From: Cavia porcellus
Lineage: Eukaryota; Chordata; Mammalia; Rodentia; Caviidae
Assembly: GCF_034190915.1 (NCBI RefSeq)
Contig: NW_026947507.1
Location: 31,548,001-31,612,000 of the forward strand
DNA: 64,000 nt
Direction: 5' to 3'
Below are positions 13,045 to 24,999 of this stretch, one piece after another. Under the pieces are notes generated by a model. It had not been told where the DNA came from and did no database searches. It was given only the letters and a program-made list of their open reading frames with translations. How positions within the stretch are numbered: position 1 is the first letter of the stretch; the number at the start of each line of letters is the position of its first letter. Both the position numbers and the translations under genes were made by a program.

Positions 13045-14500
13045 GTATCTTTAACTCTGAGAAAGATACTTTGGAGGAGGCTGGGTCAGATGGAGTTTCT
13101 CGTCCTTTGAGGAATCACAACACTGATTTCCATAGCTATTGTACTAGTTTATATTCCCACCACCAGTATAGAAGGGTCTTGTTTTCCCTGCAGGCTCACC
13201 AGCATTTGATATTATTCACTTCTTAATGATAGCTATTCTTTTTGGTGTAAAATGAAATCTCACGAGTTTTATTTGTGTTTCTTTAGTGGTCAGAAATGTG
13301 AAATGTTTTCTCATATATTTATTGAGCATTTGTACTTCTGAGGAATATATATACATTAATTTTTATTTTTTTAACTTTATAGGTACTTTTTAGGTATAGA
13401 GATTTATAGCATTCATAATAAGGGATTTGTATCTATGCAAGATATATCATGCTTCTTTTTCCCCACTTCCCTTCCAAGTGCCAATTTTTTTATTGAGTCT
13501 TTTATTTGGAGAGTCTATTTTTTTGAGTTCTTTATATCTTCTAGATAACAGTTCTCTGGCCAAAAAGTACCTGGCTAACATTCTCCCTACTCTGTAGGTT
13601 ATCTCTTCAATCTATTGGTTGTTTACTTTATGATGCAGAAGCTTTTTGACATAATCTCATTTGTTTATTATTGGTGTTATTTCTTGTGCAATTACGGTTC
13701 TGTTCAGAAAGTCTTTGGTTATGCTCAAATCTTCAAGAGTTTTACCTATTTTTATTCCAGCAGATTGTTGATGTTTAGATATTTGTATCTGTGATCTGTT
13801 TTGATTTTAGTTTACTACAGAGTGAGAAACATAAGTCTAGATTCAATCTTTTGCATGTGGTTTGCCACTTTTCCAAGCACCATTTGTTAAACAGGCTGTC
13901 TTTCCTCCTGCATATGTTTTTGGTTCCTTTGTCAAGGATGAGATAGATGAATGTGCCTGGGGTTGTTTCTGCATCCTGTATTCTGTTTCATTATTGCACA
14001 TTTCTGTTTTTTCTGCCATGCAGTTTTCACTACTAAAGCTTTTTTTTTTGTAATATAATTTCAGATACAATTTGTGAGGCTTCCAACTTTGCTGTTGTTG
14101 CACAAGATTGCTTTTGCTATTCTGGATCTGTTCTCGTTCCATGCCTGTTTTAAGTCATTTTCTCTAATTCCGTGAAGAATGCTATTGATATTTTTATTGG
14201 GACTGCATAAAACTGTATATCAGTTTTGACAATGAACCATTTTAACAATATTGGTTCTGCCTATCCAGTAGCAGAAAATATCTTCGCATCTTCTGATGTC
14301 CTCTTCAATTTCCTTTGTCAGAGAATGATAGTGCTCACTGTAGACGTCTTCTTTCATTCCTTCAGTTAGGTGAATTCCTAAAGGTTTAATTTGTCAGGTG
14401 TCTGGATTCTAGGTCTCAGAGAAACTGAATTTTTTTTTTTTTGCTGATTGCTACAATGCTGTTTTGATTCTCTTTAACTTCCTAAAATATGTAATACATT
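13045..14500 (-). mobile_element. Older L1, ORF2 part (right half, resumed)
   Basis: After the nested copy, antisense L1 resumes at 'gatggagtttctcgtccttt' and 'gaggaatcacaacactg', then runs through ORF2-derived sequence including 'ccaagcaccatttgttaaac' (13875) and 'ttttggttcctttgtcaagg', to about 14500. All frames are broken. A stretch at about 13345-13475 does not fit the expected L1 order and may be a further insertion. Confidence 0.7.
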
Positions 14501-14523
14501 GTCATTATCTGAAATCATACGGA

Positions 14524-14670
14524 TCCAGGTGTGATAGTGCACACCTGTAATCCCAGCACTCAGGACACTCAGGCAGATTGCCATAAGCTTGACACCAGCC
14601 TGAGCTACATAGTGATTTCAAGCCCCTCCCTAAATTACAGAGCAAGATCTTGTCTCGGAAAAATTAAAAA
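14524..14670 (+). mobile_element. B1-type SINE
   Basis: The 7SL-derived A box and body read 'caggtgtgatagtgcacacc', 'tgtaatcccagcac', 'agcctgagctacatagtga' and 'agcaagatcttgtctc', in B1 order, ending in an A-rich tail. 'Gagctacatagtga' is the rodent B1 form rather than primate Alu. The copy is moderately diverged. I see no perfect target duplication. Confidence 0.85.
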
Positions 14671-14699
14671 TTTAGAACAATTTAAAAACATGAAAGTAA

Positions 14700-15407
14700 A
14701 GCCATCATACTGTTCAATAGCATACCAGAAATTATTAATTTCACCTAAGGATAAAAATAATCACTGATCAACTTTTTCTCACCTCTCTCTGAGCTCTTTC
14801 AATTCTTCCAAAATGATCAAACAATTGTTCAAAGTTAAAAATTTAAGTTCATCTCAAAAGTATGTTTTTTTAAGATGAAAGCTGTTATACAGTGATTAAT
14901 ATTCTATCTCCTTCCCTTGAAACTGAAAGATAAAGCAGAGAAGTGAAGGCAGGTGCGTCTCACCTGGGAAAGTTAATAAAGAAATGTTATGAGAGACAAT
15001 ATATGTAAACTGAAAAATAAGGGCTATTAGATATAAATGATCATGATTAAAAAAAACTCCAGGAAGGAAATATAATTAACTCGATTGACCTGAACTATTT
15101 TGTTCCGTAATGCTATGTTAATGAAAGTTTAATAGTCTAGTACCTTCTTCTTCACAATTCAGAAGATTATTCATTGGAAGGCATGAAACAATAAGCTACC
15201 AATAACATGTAGGTTTTAATACATTTTTTAAAAAATCAGTAATGTCATGCTATACTAATGTAGGGTACAACTATAAAATAGCCACTTTATACAGTGCTTA
15301 TCAGCTGTTTCATTAGATTCAACCTAAATGCAATGAAAAGTTACAATAAAAAATTTTATGTAGTGACCAAAGTTTAAATTTTTTCTAACTAATCAATTGC
15401 TCTGTTG
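14700..15407. other. AT-rich DNA, no feature seen
   Basis: No gene or repeat that I can name. Open frames are short. Confidence 0.5.
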
Positions 15408-15419
15408 AAAACTTCAGAT
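15408..15419. repeat. Target-site duplication, left copy
   Basis: AAAACTTCAGAT, identical to 16006-16017. It begins with AAAA, so the opposite strand reads TTTT at the cut, as expected for L1-type target-primed insertion. Confidence 0.85.
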
Positions 15420-16005
15420 CTCCCGAGATCCGGCCATGTTGGAACTTAAGGCACTGAGCAAGAAAGCCACCCACCTGGTAAGCAGCCGTGGCTCAAGCGA
15501 GCAGCAGGTGAGCCAGGAAAGGAACAAGCCAGCATCTCCCAGTGAGCCTACCTGTGCATGGGCTGAGACTCAAACATCCCATCCTCCCCACAACCCCATC
15601 ACCTCACCCCACTACCCTGTTAGCAACTGGAGGTCTCAGCATTTCCTTGGGAGGATAACCGTATGCAATATAGCAAATATGGAGGATTTCCTTCTGTCAT
15701 GACTTTGAAGGCAAATATTGTTTTCACGGTCTTGTTTTGTTCTGATTAATTGTTTTGCTCTATTCAGTATTCTGTTTTGATAGGTTTTATAATGTTCTGT
15801 TTTTGGTTTGAATTTGCTACACCTGATTGAAAGGACAACTATTGTGAAGATAACAAGATATACTGTGGTACCTATTACTGTTATCCCGGCAACCTGCTGT
15901 GAATGAAGTTCTGTACCAGTTTCACTGCCATGTCTTGATTGGCTTCATTTTGTCTTGTTCTGTTGTATTTTACTACCTTCAAAATTTAAAAAATAAAGAA
16001 ATAAA
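15420..16005 (+). mobile_element. Poly(A)-tailed retroposed insertion, unrecognised body
   Basis: A 586-bp insertion is bounded by a perfect 12-bp duplication and ends in an A-rich tail containing AATAAAG, so it is a retroposed RNA copied in the plus direction. The first 280 bp are GC-richer and hold an 88-codon frame (15436-15702) with proline/serine/histidine-rich composition and no domain that I recognise. The last 300 bp are T-rich, with repeated TTGTTTTG/TTCTGTTTTG phrases, and resemble the element at 55.8-56.3 kb. It could be a 5'-truncated LINE with an unusual 3' UTR, a non-autonomous retroposon, or a processed copy of a noncoding or UTR transcript. The frame is probably not a gene. 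Confidence 0.75.
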
Positions 16006-16017
16006 AAAACTTCAGAT
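16006..16017. repeat. Target-site duplication, right copy
   Basis: Perfect match to 15408-15419, directly following the A-rich tail of the insertion. Confidence 0.85.
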
Positions 16018-17090
16018 AACACTCACTTAAACTATTTATAAAATAAATATTTCCAATTCTGCCTCCCTAAAAAAAATTAATATAAGAATGATATGTCCAA
16101 AAAGACATTTCTCGTCCCCCCTTATTTTTTTTTCATGATTTAATTCTAAAACCTGCTTCTTGAATTATTTTCTTAATTTGTTCAATTAACACTTTCTTTC
16201 TGTGTCCTGTAAGTTTTCCTTTTTAAAATCCTAGTTCCTAAATTTTTCTCACAAGATGTTTCTTACTGATTATGGTAAAGCAACAAGTATTAATTGCTAG
16301 TGTTGTAGAAATATTGAACCAAATTATTGCTCCATTCTTAAAAGGCCACAGATTAAAGCTTCCATTTGCTTTTATTTTTCCTTCAGGTGTCTTGAAGTCC
16401 AAGGTTTTAAAATTAGAAAATATTTTGTCAAATAAAACAATTTGACTTCATATACTGAGAACATTCTCTGTCAAAACTTCATGACATTTTCCTTTATGGT
16501 CAGAAAGTGTGGTTTTTCTTTTTGGTACCGCAAGCTTCTAAAGCTTTGGTTTGGACACCATCACCACATCAGGAGTCGGTATCATTAGCACCACAAAGCC
16601 ATCCACAGTCTAGGGAGCAGGTCTTTAAATGGAGATTCTTAGGTGGCAAATTCTAACACATATGTATAGACAAGGACCTACTTTTAAAAAATCGACAATT
16701 ACAAATCTCACAATAGAAAAGGCTTTTAATTTCAAAATTTCTAATATGGCAAGTGAATTAAAACAGATAACAAGAGTTTTTATAAATTAAAGATATTTTT
16801 GTGTGTTTTATATACAAACCACTTCAACATTCCTTATCCCCATCTTTTGACCTACTTTTATTCTTAGCTTTTATCATCACATGCCATTTAAAATTTTTTC
16901 ATTTTTTAAAATTTGTACCTCTAATCACTAAAATATAAATTCAATAAGCCTTTTCCATTTATCTAACTCCAGTACCCAAAATAGTCTCAAAAGATGCTCA
17001 GTACCTATTTGTTGACTGACTGACTGGATGTTTGCTGAACTGGATGTTAAGGTTTGTATAGTCTTTTATGCATCTGCAAGGCCTACTGAG
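16018..17090. other. AT-rich DNA, no feature seen
   Basis: No gene or identifiable repeat. Confidence 0.45.
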
Positions 17091-17094
17091 AATA

Positions 17095-17190
17095 ATTAAA
17101 CCCATTTATTCATTTGTTCAACAAATATTTACTAAGCACATATTTTGTCCCAGACATGGTACTTAGCTTAGATATGCAGTGTTGAATGCG
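17095..17190 (-). repeat. L2 LINE 3'-end fragment
   Basis: 'Ttcatttgttcaacaaat', 'atttactaagcacatatttt' and 'cccagacatggtactt' match the reverse complement of the L2 tail, which carries the phrase meaning 'last part of a TGAATGAATGAA-ending LINE'. It is old and diverged. Confidence 0.6.
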
Positions 17191-17579
17191 TTATGTTTGC
17201 TGTCCAGCACAGACAGATTTTTAAATAACCCTAACAATAAGGTTGACTCTAGCCCTGCATAATCACTATCTCACCTGCAATTTTAGAAGGCCTATAATCT
17301 GCCTGGGCTTGATGCACAAAGTTTTTTCATTCATGCATCTGGTAGGGAACTATCTTGCTGCCAAGCCTCATGAACCACATGACAGGCTAAATATACCCAT
17401 GTAGCACTGTAGGTACCTCTTTTTGGAAGATGAATTAACAATACCTTTGTAAATGATACCTTTGTTACATTTAGTACCTTTGTACATTTAGTTCTGACAT
17501 GTTTCCAAAACTGTAAGTAGAATTTTTACTGCTAATCAAACTGAGTCCTTGGACTTTGTTTAGATGATCCAAATTTTGT

Positions 17580-17662
17580 TTTTGTTTTTGCTTTTGTACC
17601 AGGAATCAAACTAAGGATCCTGCACTTGCCAGGCAGGGACTGTACAATCCAAGCTTTTTGAC
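17580..17662 (-). mobile_element. ID-type SINE
   Basis: A T-rich tail precedes 'gtaccaggaatcaaactaag' (antisense B box) and 'gcacttgccaggcaggg'. This is the reverse complement of a tRNA-Ala-derived ID element. It is diverged, with the A-box end poorly preserved. Confidence 0.7.
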
Positions 17663-17788
17663 TCAAAGAAAGAAAATATACATAACAAGCACCAGAATTC
17701 AGTAAAATAGCACCATTTTGGGGTCAGAGCACTTAAATTGAGATGACTTCAAATATGTATTATAATGATGATCAGTTATGTAGCTCTC

Positions 17789-18186
17789 TGTTACAATTTG
17801 TATCTAAATGCTCCCCCCAAAATCTCATCTACTTGTTGATGGGGCTTTGGGGAAGTGATTGGATCATAGGGGCATGATACACATCAATGGATTAGTCCAC
17901 CAATGAGTTTATAGCAAAAGGTGATGTTGGGAGGAGGGCTGGTTCAAAGAGGTGCATCCCTGCAGGGTACACCTCTCCCCAGCCAGGTCCTTCTTGATTG
18001 CCCTCTGCTCCTGCCTGTCATACTGTGGAAAGCTTCTTCTGCCTATGTCCCTCTACCGTCGCCATGCATTAGAGCCAGTTGACCATGGACTGAAACTTCT
18101 AAGAACTGTGAGCCAAAATAAATTGCTCCTCCCTAGCGTTGTGGGTGTCTGTTATTGTCTTTCTGTCCTACGAAGGTAACAAGACA
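17789..18186 (+). mobile_element. MaLR-type solo LTR
   Basis: It starts TGTTACAATTTG and contains 'gattggatcataggggcatg', 'ccatggactgaaacttct' and 'actgtgagccaaaataaa' (polyadenylation signal). It ends 'ggtaacaagaca'. Length of about 400 bp and the TG...CA ends fit ERVL-MaLR. The plus frame 17952-18179 lies inside it and is not a gene. Confidence 0.7.
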
Positions 18187-18189
18187 TCT

Positions 18190-19360
18190 TCATATCTAAT
18201 TCTTGGTCACTGAATTTATAAAAGGACCATAATATCTTGTCATACAGGCAACACTGAATACTTTTGAGAACCAAGTAAGATAATATTTAGCAAAATGGTT
18301 GTTAAACTGTAAAATTTGTGCAACATGAGGATATAAGGGGCCTGTGAAATAATAATCTACTTTATGCTCAAGGGAATATTGGAAGCAATTTTCTTTTTCT
18401 CACCTTGTGCAAATTAACAAAATTCAAGAATTAGACTCTTTATAAAAGTAAAACAATTTCTATTTTTTCTATCCAGTTAACACTTCAAATTCACCACTAG
18501 GATTTTTTTTTTTTTTTGGCTTCTAGCATTGTAATTCATAAAACAATCTCCTCAAGCTCTATATGACTTCCTTTATTTAAAAAAATTATGTTAAAAGTCC
18601 ATGGAATCAACTAATCCATTTGTTGAAACAGAAAAAAATAATATGTTCTAAGACAAGGTTCCCATAAATCTTTCCCCTTGCTTTGAAAACCATGCAACAA
18701 GCAAACCACTGGAAATCACAAAGATTATTAACCCTCCACACTAGACTATTTGCATTGTCCCTAAGTAAAACACCTTCTTTTTTTCCTAACACTTTTGCCA
18801 AGTCCAGGAGACTTTGCAAGCAGGTAGATATTGAGCTGTCAGAATAACTGCTATATTATCTAAAGAACAAGGAACTCAGCAAACTAGTGTTATCTACAAA
18901 AACTGCCTCCCTGCCTGTGTGCCAAGTCAGTTATTCCTTGAAATGCTAATCATACGGGAGAACAAAGCAAGCTAATAAGGCCAGTGATACACAGTTTAAT
19001 CTATAAAACCTCATTCCTGCAATGAATGGTTATAGAATAGAGCACTTTAGAGACAATGCATGCAATTGTCCTGCCCACTGCTCTGGACACTGATTACTCT
19101 CTGATGAGTCACCTGGCTGGACTCCCCCACCAGATCTGCCACCACTGGACATTTCAAGTGCTTCTGGTGACTTCCTGCCCAGCCAACCAATACTGGACCA
19201 TGTCCTTTCCTGCCAGTATTTTAATAAGCCTTATCTCTTGCCAGCCATCTCCAAGTATTTTCTTTAGTCTCTCAGCAACCATTTCCACTGGCCTAGTAGA
19301 ACTGTGCTATGGAAAAGACAATATTTGACTAATTTATGTGGTCACAAGCATTACAATTTT
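18190..19360. other. Unique-looking DNA, no gene seen
   Basis: A T-run at about 18509-18523 is the only low-complexity feature. The region 19056-19330 is GC-richer and open in one plus frame (90 codons). It has no domain that I recognise and could be part of an old LTR. Confidence 0.45.
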
Positions 19361-19372
19361 GAATAGTTCCTT

Positions 19373-19472
19373 TGTTTATTTATTTATTTATTATTTGTAT
19401 CGGAGATCAAACTCGACTTTGCGTTTGCCAGGCAGGTGCTTGTGCCACTGAGCTGTATCTCCTCTGGCCCCT
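19373..19472 (-). mobile_element. ID-type SINE with near-perfect target duplication
   Basis: The tail is a TTTA-rich run. It is followed by 'cggagatcaaactcgac' (antisense B box) and 'gccaggcaggtgcttgtgcc', 'actgagctgtatctcc' (antisense A box). Flanks AATAGTTCCTT (19362-19372) and AATGGTTCCTT (19473-19483) match at 10 of 11 positions and define the edges. Confidence 0.85.
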
Positions 19473-20249
19473 AATGGTTCCTTCTTGAGACAGCTCCTTC
19501 CTTTCATGTATCCATATAGATAAGCACTTTTGCAAGTTTAGATTTGTTTCCAAGTACTCACGTGAAATAATATTGATAATTATTCTAAATACACTTTCAG
19601 AATCCTGGCTTTGGTGAGTACAAAGCAGTTATACATCTACAGGGAAGGGTAGATTAAAGCAATGGTGCTTTCAATAAGAACAGATAATTAACCTGAAGAA
19701 TTAAAGCTGTTTTCAGAATTCATAGAATTCTTAATATGCTGTTGGTGAAATTTCTTTAATTTATCAGATAACTAAAATTAGTAACTGTTGATATCACTAA
19801 GTGGTGAAAAGTAATTGACTCAATATTAGCTCACTGCTTAATTACCCCCAGGAAGAAGCTGAATCTAGCTTGTAAGATCTTACTCACTCCAGTGTAAGGT
19901 TAAGGGGTAATATTTACTGGTACATTGGTTTATAGTAAAGAGACTCAGGGTGTCTAGTATAGACCTTTATTTTTTTTCAAAATATATTTTGAAAAAGTAC
20001 TTGTAAAAACAGTCCTCTAATTTTCCTCTTATCTTACATGACATCTCAGCAACTTTGATCACATTAATAGCTATTTTTAGTTTTTTTGTAAAAGAACACT
20101 CTCCTGTCTGTGACCTTGACCACTTGACCATTTCTCTAAACCCTAAGAAAAAATCAAAACCAAAAAGCTTTTATTCTGGTTCTTCATGTCAGTAAGTTGC
20201 ATAGTTATCCATTAGTTGCACAAATCAGAAAAATCAGAAGCTTTTGTAT

Positions 20250-20430
20250 TTATTTGATTTATTGGAGAAAGACTTATGAAGTATTTCCCATGTACTAGGC
20301 ACTTCTTAGCACTTTACAAAAATTAACCCATGTCATAGCTTTGACACAAATCAAAATGCAAGGCATTGAATTTAAGTTGTTAAAGGCTATAAAACTGATA
20401 AGTGGCAAAGTTGAGACTTGTGTTTTCTCT
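20250..20430 (+). repeat. MIR-type SINE remnant
   Basis: 'Catgtactaggcacttct', 'tagcactttacaaaaattaa', then 'ctgataagtggcaaagttga' follow the sense MIR order of a lost core plus tail. Diverged, with approximate edges. Confidence 0.6.
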
Positions 20431-20524
20431 TTAAGTTGAAAAGTTAAACTGACACTATGTTGCCTCTCCAACTTGTAAGTAGGCTTTCTTCCTTCTTACT
20501 CATAAACATCTCTCAAATTCATTT

Positions 20525-20850
20525 ACTTCTTCTGTCTTCCCATTGTCATGCAGTCCAAGCCATCATCATTTTCATGTGTCCTTTAAAAGCTTTGCTCCCC
20601 GCCCCGCCCCCTCCAGACTAAATTGTTTCTTAAAAGCATCCATCCGATCATATGAATCCCTAGCAAAGAGACTTTTAACAGTTTTACATTAGTGAAAAAT
20701 CAGCGTCCTTCACAGCTTGCTTTATAGCCTCCTTCTCCTCTCTGTTCTTGGCTTTGAATTCTTCTAATGTTCCAGGCTTTTTCCCATTTCCAGGCTTCTC
20801 CTCACACCACACCTTTAGGTACTGAGGTTTCTTACCCTCACTACCGCTGA
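20525..20850 (+). repeat. L2 LINE remnant
   Basis: A series of short phrases ('gatcatatgaatccctagc', 'ttcttggctttgaattc', 'ccaggcttctcctcacac') follows L2 3'-half order. It includes a C/G-rich patch at 20595-20612 (ccgccccgccccctcc), which looks like a GC box but sits inside the repeat. Confidence 0.4.
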
Positions 20851-21124
20851 CATCTAGGTCTGAATAGTTTTTGGTGGTAGGTGGCTGCTGTGTGACTTAT
20901 ATGAGCAATCCCTGGTTGGAACAATACGTTTGTCTCTAGATGTGACTGAATACCCCCCATAATGGGAAGATCGCTCCTAATGAGAACCATTTCCTTCAAC
21001 ATAACTGCTGTGTTTTCTTTTGTTTGTTTGTTTATTTACCCTTACTCACTTTGGAAAATCCAGCAGTCAGGGTCACTACAGCCTTCTCAGGTTGTAGACT
21101 AGATATTTCCCTCAGAAATAGATG

Positions 21125-21600
21125 CTAGAGCTGAAATTAGTGTGCAAGTTGTTTATTACAAAATGCTCTTGGAACAAACACATACAGAAGAGAAGGAAAG
21201 GAAGGAGAACAGTGCAGAAGGAAATACTGAATTGCAACAGTATTTAGCAAAGACTTCACTTGGCCCTCCTGGTATTTCTGAAGCTGGGGTAGAATTTGCA
21301 GCGTGTTCTGCACTGATGTCAGGAACCAGGACTGGTTACCTTTGGATGACCAGAGAAGAGCTGCAGGCTGGGAAAGAGCCTGGCTTTGGCTTAGCAACTA
21401 TCTTTGGTAGAAGCAACTTTCTAAGAAGCCTGAGACTTAGGCTTGTGTTTCAGCAGTACTTAAAAATCCAGGGACATACTGTAGGTCTTTTAATCCTGAA
21501 GAGGGATTTAGGCAGCCAAAGAAGCATTCACTTCAGGCTATTCCTTGGGCCCCTTACCTATTTATTAATATAAAATCTGGTGGACTTCTTTCACAGAGAC
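21125..21600 (-). repeat. Possible antisense LTR
   Basis: 'Gtgcaagttgtttattac' at the left edge is the form seen where an antisense LTR begins after its polyadenylation signal (AATAA on the minus strand), and the body is GC-richer than its flanks. The 143-codon plus frame 21142-21573 and the 86-codon minus frame 21137-21397 cover the same stretch and have no recognisable domain. I could not assign a family. Confidence 0.3.
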
Positions 21601-21940
21601 AACTAACTAGAGGGGTTGACTATACCCCATATAGCTATAAGAGGTCTCAGGATTGTGACTTTATTTCTTCATTCTCTTCTGCAATTTATTTGAGGCTTTC
21701 TTACTCTGTGCTATCTCCGTAATGAGTAGATTGGTTACCAGCCCTGGGGTGCTTTTTCAGACTGTGGCCACAGTTCTGTTACCAGACTGGACAGAGGAAT
21801 ACCAAGAGGGCTGAAAGTGTGCAACATCCCTCCCTGCCCTTGCTGTGGAGTGGTAGTAAGGTGCTTACAGGTACTCAAACTCAGGCAGTATTCTCAGACC
21901 TGGGAGACTCAGTTCCTTCATTCTGAATGTCTGGATGGCA

Positions 21941-22331
21941 CATTTTACAGTTTGGATTTGGAAGGTTTCTCCAAAGTCCAAGTGTTAAAGGTTTGGGTCC
22001 CACATTTATGCTAATGGGAGATGATAGAAATACTAAGAGATGAGCCCTAGTGACAAGTTTAAGGGGTCATTGTGGCTATTTCCCTGAAGGGGACAGTGAA
22101 ACCCTAGCACTGTCCTTTTTTTCTCCTTTTGGTTTGCTGTCCATGAGGTGAGCAATTTTCCACTCTTACGCACTGCTAGCTTGATGAACTGCTCACCACA
22201 GACCAAAAGCAATGAGCCAAACTAATCATAGACTGAAACTTCCAGAACAGTGAAACAAAATAAATGTTTTTGTCTTTAAAACAGTTCATGATCTTAGATA
22301 TTTGTTAAAGTGATGAAAAGCTGACCCATAC
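21941..22331 (+). mobile_element. MaLR-type solo LTR
   Basis: It contains 'cagtttggatttggaagg', 'ccatgaggtgagcaattttc', 'catagactgaaacttcc' and 'gaaacaaaataaatg', and ends 'aaaagctgacccataca'. This is the same layout as the copies at 17.8 and 26.4 kb. Confidence 0.65.
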
Positions 22332-22339
22332 AGTATAGC

Positions 22340-24825
22340 ACAGCATGCACCAGTCAGGTCCCTGTGACATTTGCTATACTAACATTTATGTATTCTGATT
22401 GTGATAAATGTTTGCTGATATTGAGCAGATAATGTCTCGTTTCCTGTGTTGCAGATCCTATCCTCTGAGGCATCTCTGATATAAAAGCAAAACTGCAAAG
22501 ATCATGTTAACCATCACAAAAGAGGTATGCAATAAGAGACAGCGCAGGTTTTTCCTTTCAGATGTTTCATTCTGAGACCTCAACGTGGCCATCTACTCGT
22601 CCTCAGATCAACTAGAAAGAACCAGAACAGAAAAAGTTGACCATAATTCAGGAATCTGAGGGAGCTCATGGTGAATAAAAGACCAAGAAGATGAAGTAAA
22701 GGAGCAAGGAAGGAATCCTCAACCCTTTGTCAAAAATAGATGCTGTGATGCTGAAGCCAGGAGGCAAATAAAATAGTACTGTACATCCTTCCCTGAGTCC
22801 TCCACAGTCCACAGTAGGTTAGATGTCTTGCATGTACTATGGACCAGGTACACTGCCTAGGCCAGTGAGGTGGACAGAGAAACCTGTCATACATGAGAGT
22901 CCATGCCAGATATTATGTGGCATATTCTCATGTTATCTAACAGGTTCTAAGACACATCTAGTGTCTAAGTAATAATGAGCATATCAAAGGATGTCCACAA
23001 ATAGCCTGTGGCAATAAGCACAGTACAGGCCAAGACATCAAAGCTCAGGGGCCAGTCTTACCTGCTGGGGACACTGACATCATCTCACGGCTTGTCTCCC
23101 TGCAGACAACAGCTGAGCCAATACTCAGCCAAAGTATAAAAAAAGGAAAAGGGAAAAGCCTCCATGATCCAGTTCCTTCTGATCTCAACCAGAGTGCCTT
23201 TCCCTACTGCTACCTTTGACCACATTTTTATGCTAATGGCTCTCTCCAGTCTGTATTCTATGGCTCATCTCAGTCTTGAACTTTTCCTTTTCATGTCCCT
23301 TCTTTTTATTCCATTTATTTTTAGTCTTGTCTCCTTTCACAACATCTTCCATATTGAATAAGATTTCAAGTATTTTTCTTTATGGGCAGGACATTCATGC
23401 TGCTGTTCTCAACTCTTGTTGCACTGAAAGGACACTGAGAATTCTGTGAGAACACTCTCACTTTCCACATGCTGGTGTAGTTTAGCCTCATTATTTCTCA
23501 CTCTTAAGTTATTATTAGGAGAGCTAATTTAGATAAAAGCACTTTACACATGATAAGTGCTATTAAAATCGAGGACATCATTGCAGCTATTTCAATAGCA
23601 GGGTGGAAAATTGGCTTGTGGAAGACTGGTCTTCTCTGTCGCGGAAGTCATTGAGACTGGGTAATTCACCTCTGAAAATAGCTAGCAAGAAAACTCTGAA
23701 TTGCTGCTACTGCTAAACTGCTCTAGTCATGTTAGCATTTAACTGGAACTAGATATTTCATTATTCAAGCAAAAAATGTGGAATATAGCTGAGCAATGTT
23801 TAATACCTGTTAAATTCTGAAATCCAGTCTTTGCAGGGTACCTCTGAAGAGCTCTCCCTCTTCAAAGCCAGAAGGACTCTTGCCAGTTCTCTTGAAAAAT
23901 GTACAGTCATTAAGTCACAGACTCAAAGCTATCGCTAGCTAGTCCTTTTACATCTTTGGACATACCTCTTAGCCTTGCTGGACATCAACTTTTTAAATAC
24001 ACAAACAATGACATTTACTTTGTTAATTTGCTAAGAATACATACATTTGTAAGTACCTTCCCACTGCAACTAATAGCAGATTTAATTGAAAGGCCTAAAA
24101 GAAATGGTATATGTAGTATCTTATTAGACAAGGAGCCTGGGGTTTGGAAACAATTAGGTTGGTTCATTTAGCGGCTCCATAGTGTGGGGAGACTCTGAGG
24201 CTCTTTCATGTTTCTCTTTAGATTGGCTTTCATCCTCAGACTTCAGCATCATACCAGATGGTTGCTAAAATGCTAAGGCACAATCTACTACATTGTTACT
24301 ACTAAGCAAGAAGATGTCTTTGTCTTTGTAAATCTGTTGTCCTTCCAACCCGGGTTAGGTCACCCAGGTGTAGCTGTTTGCATATCTAGAGTTGTTAGTT
24401 TCTGGCAATTTTAGACTCTGTTTTTGGGAGTGATTAGTAGGGGTTAGTGCCAAGAGGGACCAACAAATTCTGCAACAATATAAAACGATACATACTAAGG
24501 CTCAAAAATTTTTGGTGTTCAAGCTTCCTTTTGTATTTGTTATTTTTTCTTGTCTTAATTGGTTTTACCACTTCCTTTTTTTTTTCATTCTCCCTGTTTT
24601 CTTTCTTCTTCATATCCCTAATTTTTGTCTGATTCCTATTTACTTTTTGGTCTGTAATATGCAACTAACATTTTATGCTCTTAATACTTCATATAAAAGA
24701 TTCCTGTCTCTTGGCATAGCATTCGTACAGTCAATGCCAGGAGGGAATGGAAGACCAGAGACACTGGTGGGACGGAGGACCTGTATGTAAAAGGTCAGGT
24801 TCCTGAAATGAGAATAAATGGATTG
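22340..24825. other. Mostly unique DNA, no gene seen
   Basis: No supported gene. A T/C-rich stretch at about 24530-24615 produces lysine-rich frames on the minus strand and phenylalanine-rich ones on the plus strand; both are low-complexity artefacts. A weak MIR-like phrase ('gcactttacacatgataagt') lies near 23540. Confidence 0.45.
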
Positions 24826-24829
24826 TAAT

Positions 24830-24990
24830 TTTGTCTATTAAATTAAGTGACTTCATGATGTTAGGCAAGTTCCTTTAACTTCTTCTCCCTCATTTATTCA
24901 TCTATAAAATGGAAATAACAAATTTATCTTATCGAATTTTTGTGAGAATTTAATAAGAAAATGCATGTTACATTCCTAGAAAATCCCAAA
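24830..24990 (-). repeat. MIR-type SINE remnant
   Basis: 'Aagtgacttcatgatgttag', 'gcaagttcctttaacttct', 'ttcatctataaaatgg' and 'gtgagaatttaataag' follow antisense MIR order. Confidence 0.65.
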
Positions 24991-24999
24991 TCATGAATA

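Noticed and set aside
15436..15702. 88-codon open frame at the start of the 15.4-kb insertion
   Set aside because: Low-complexity composition, no recognised domain, starts close to the 5' edge of a retroposed insertion. Kept only as part of the insertion.
20595..20612. GC-box-like promoter motif (ccgccccgccccctcc)
   Set aside because: Isolated motif inside an L2-like stretch, with no CpG island or transcript start nearby.
21142..21573. 143-codon plus-strand frame
   Set aside because: Longest frame in the window, but it overlaps a long minus-strand frame, has no domain that I recognise and sits in what looks like an antisense LTR.
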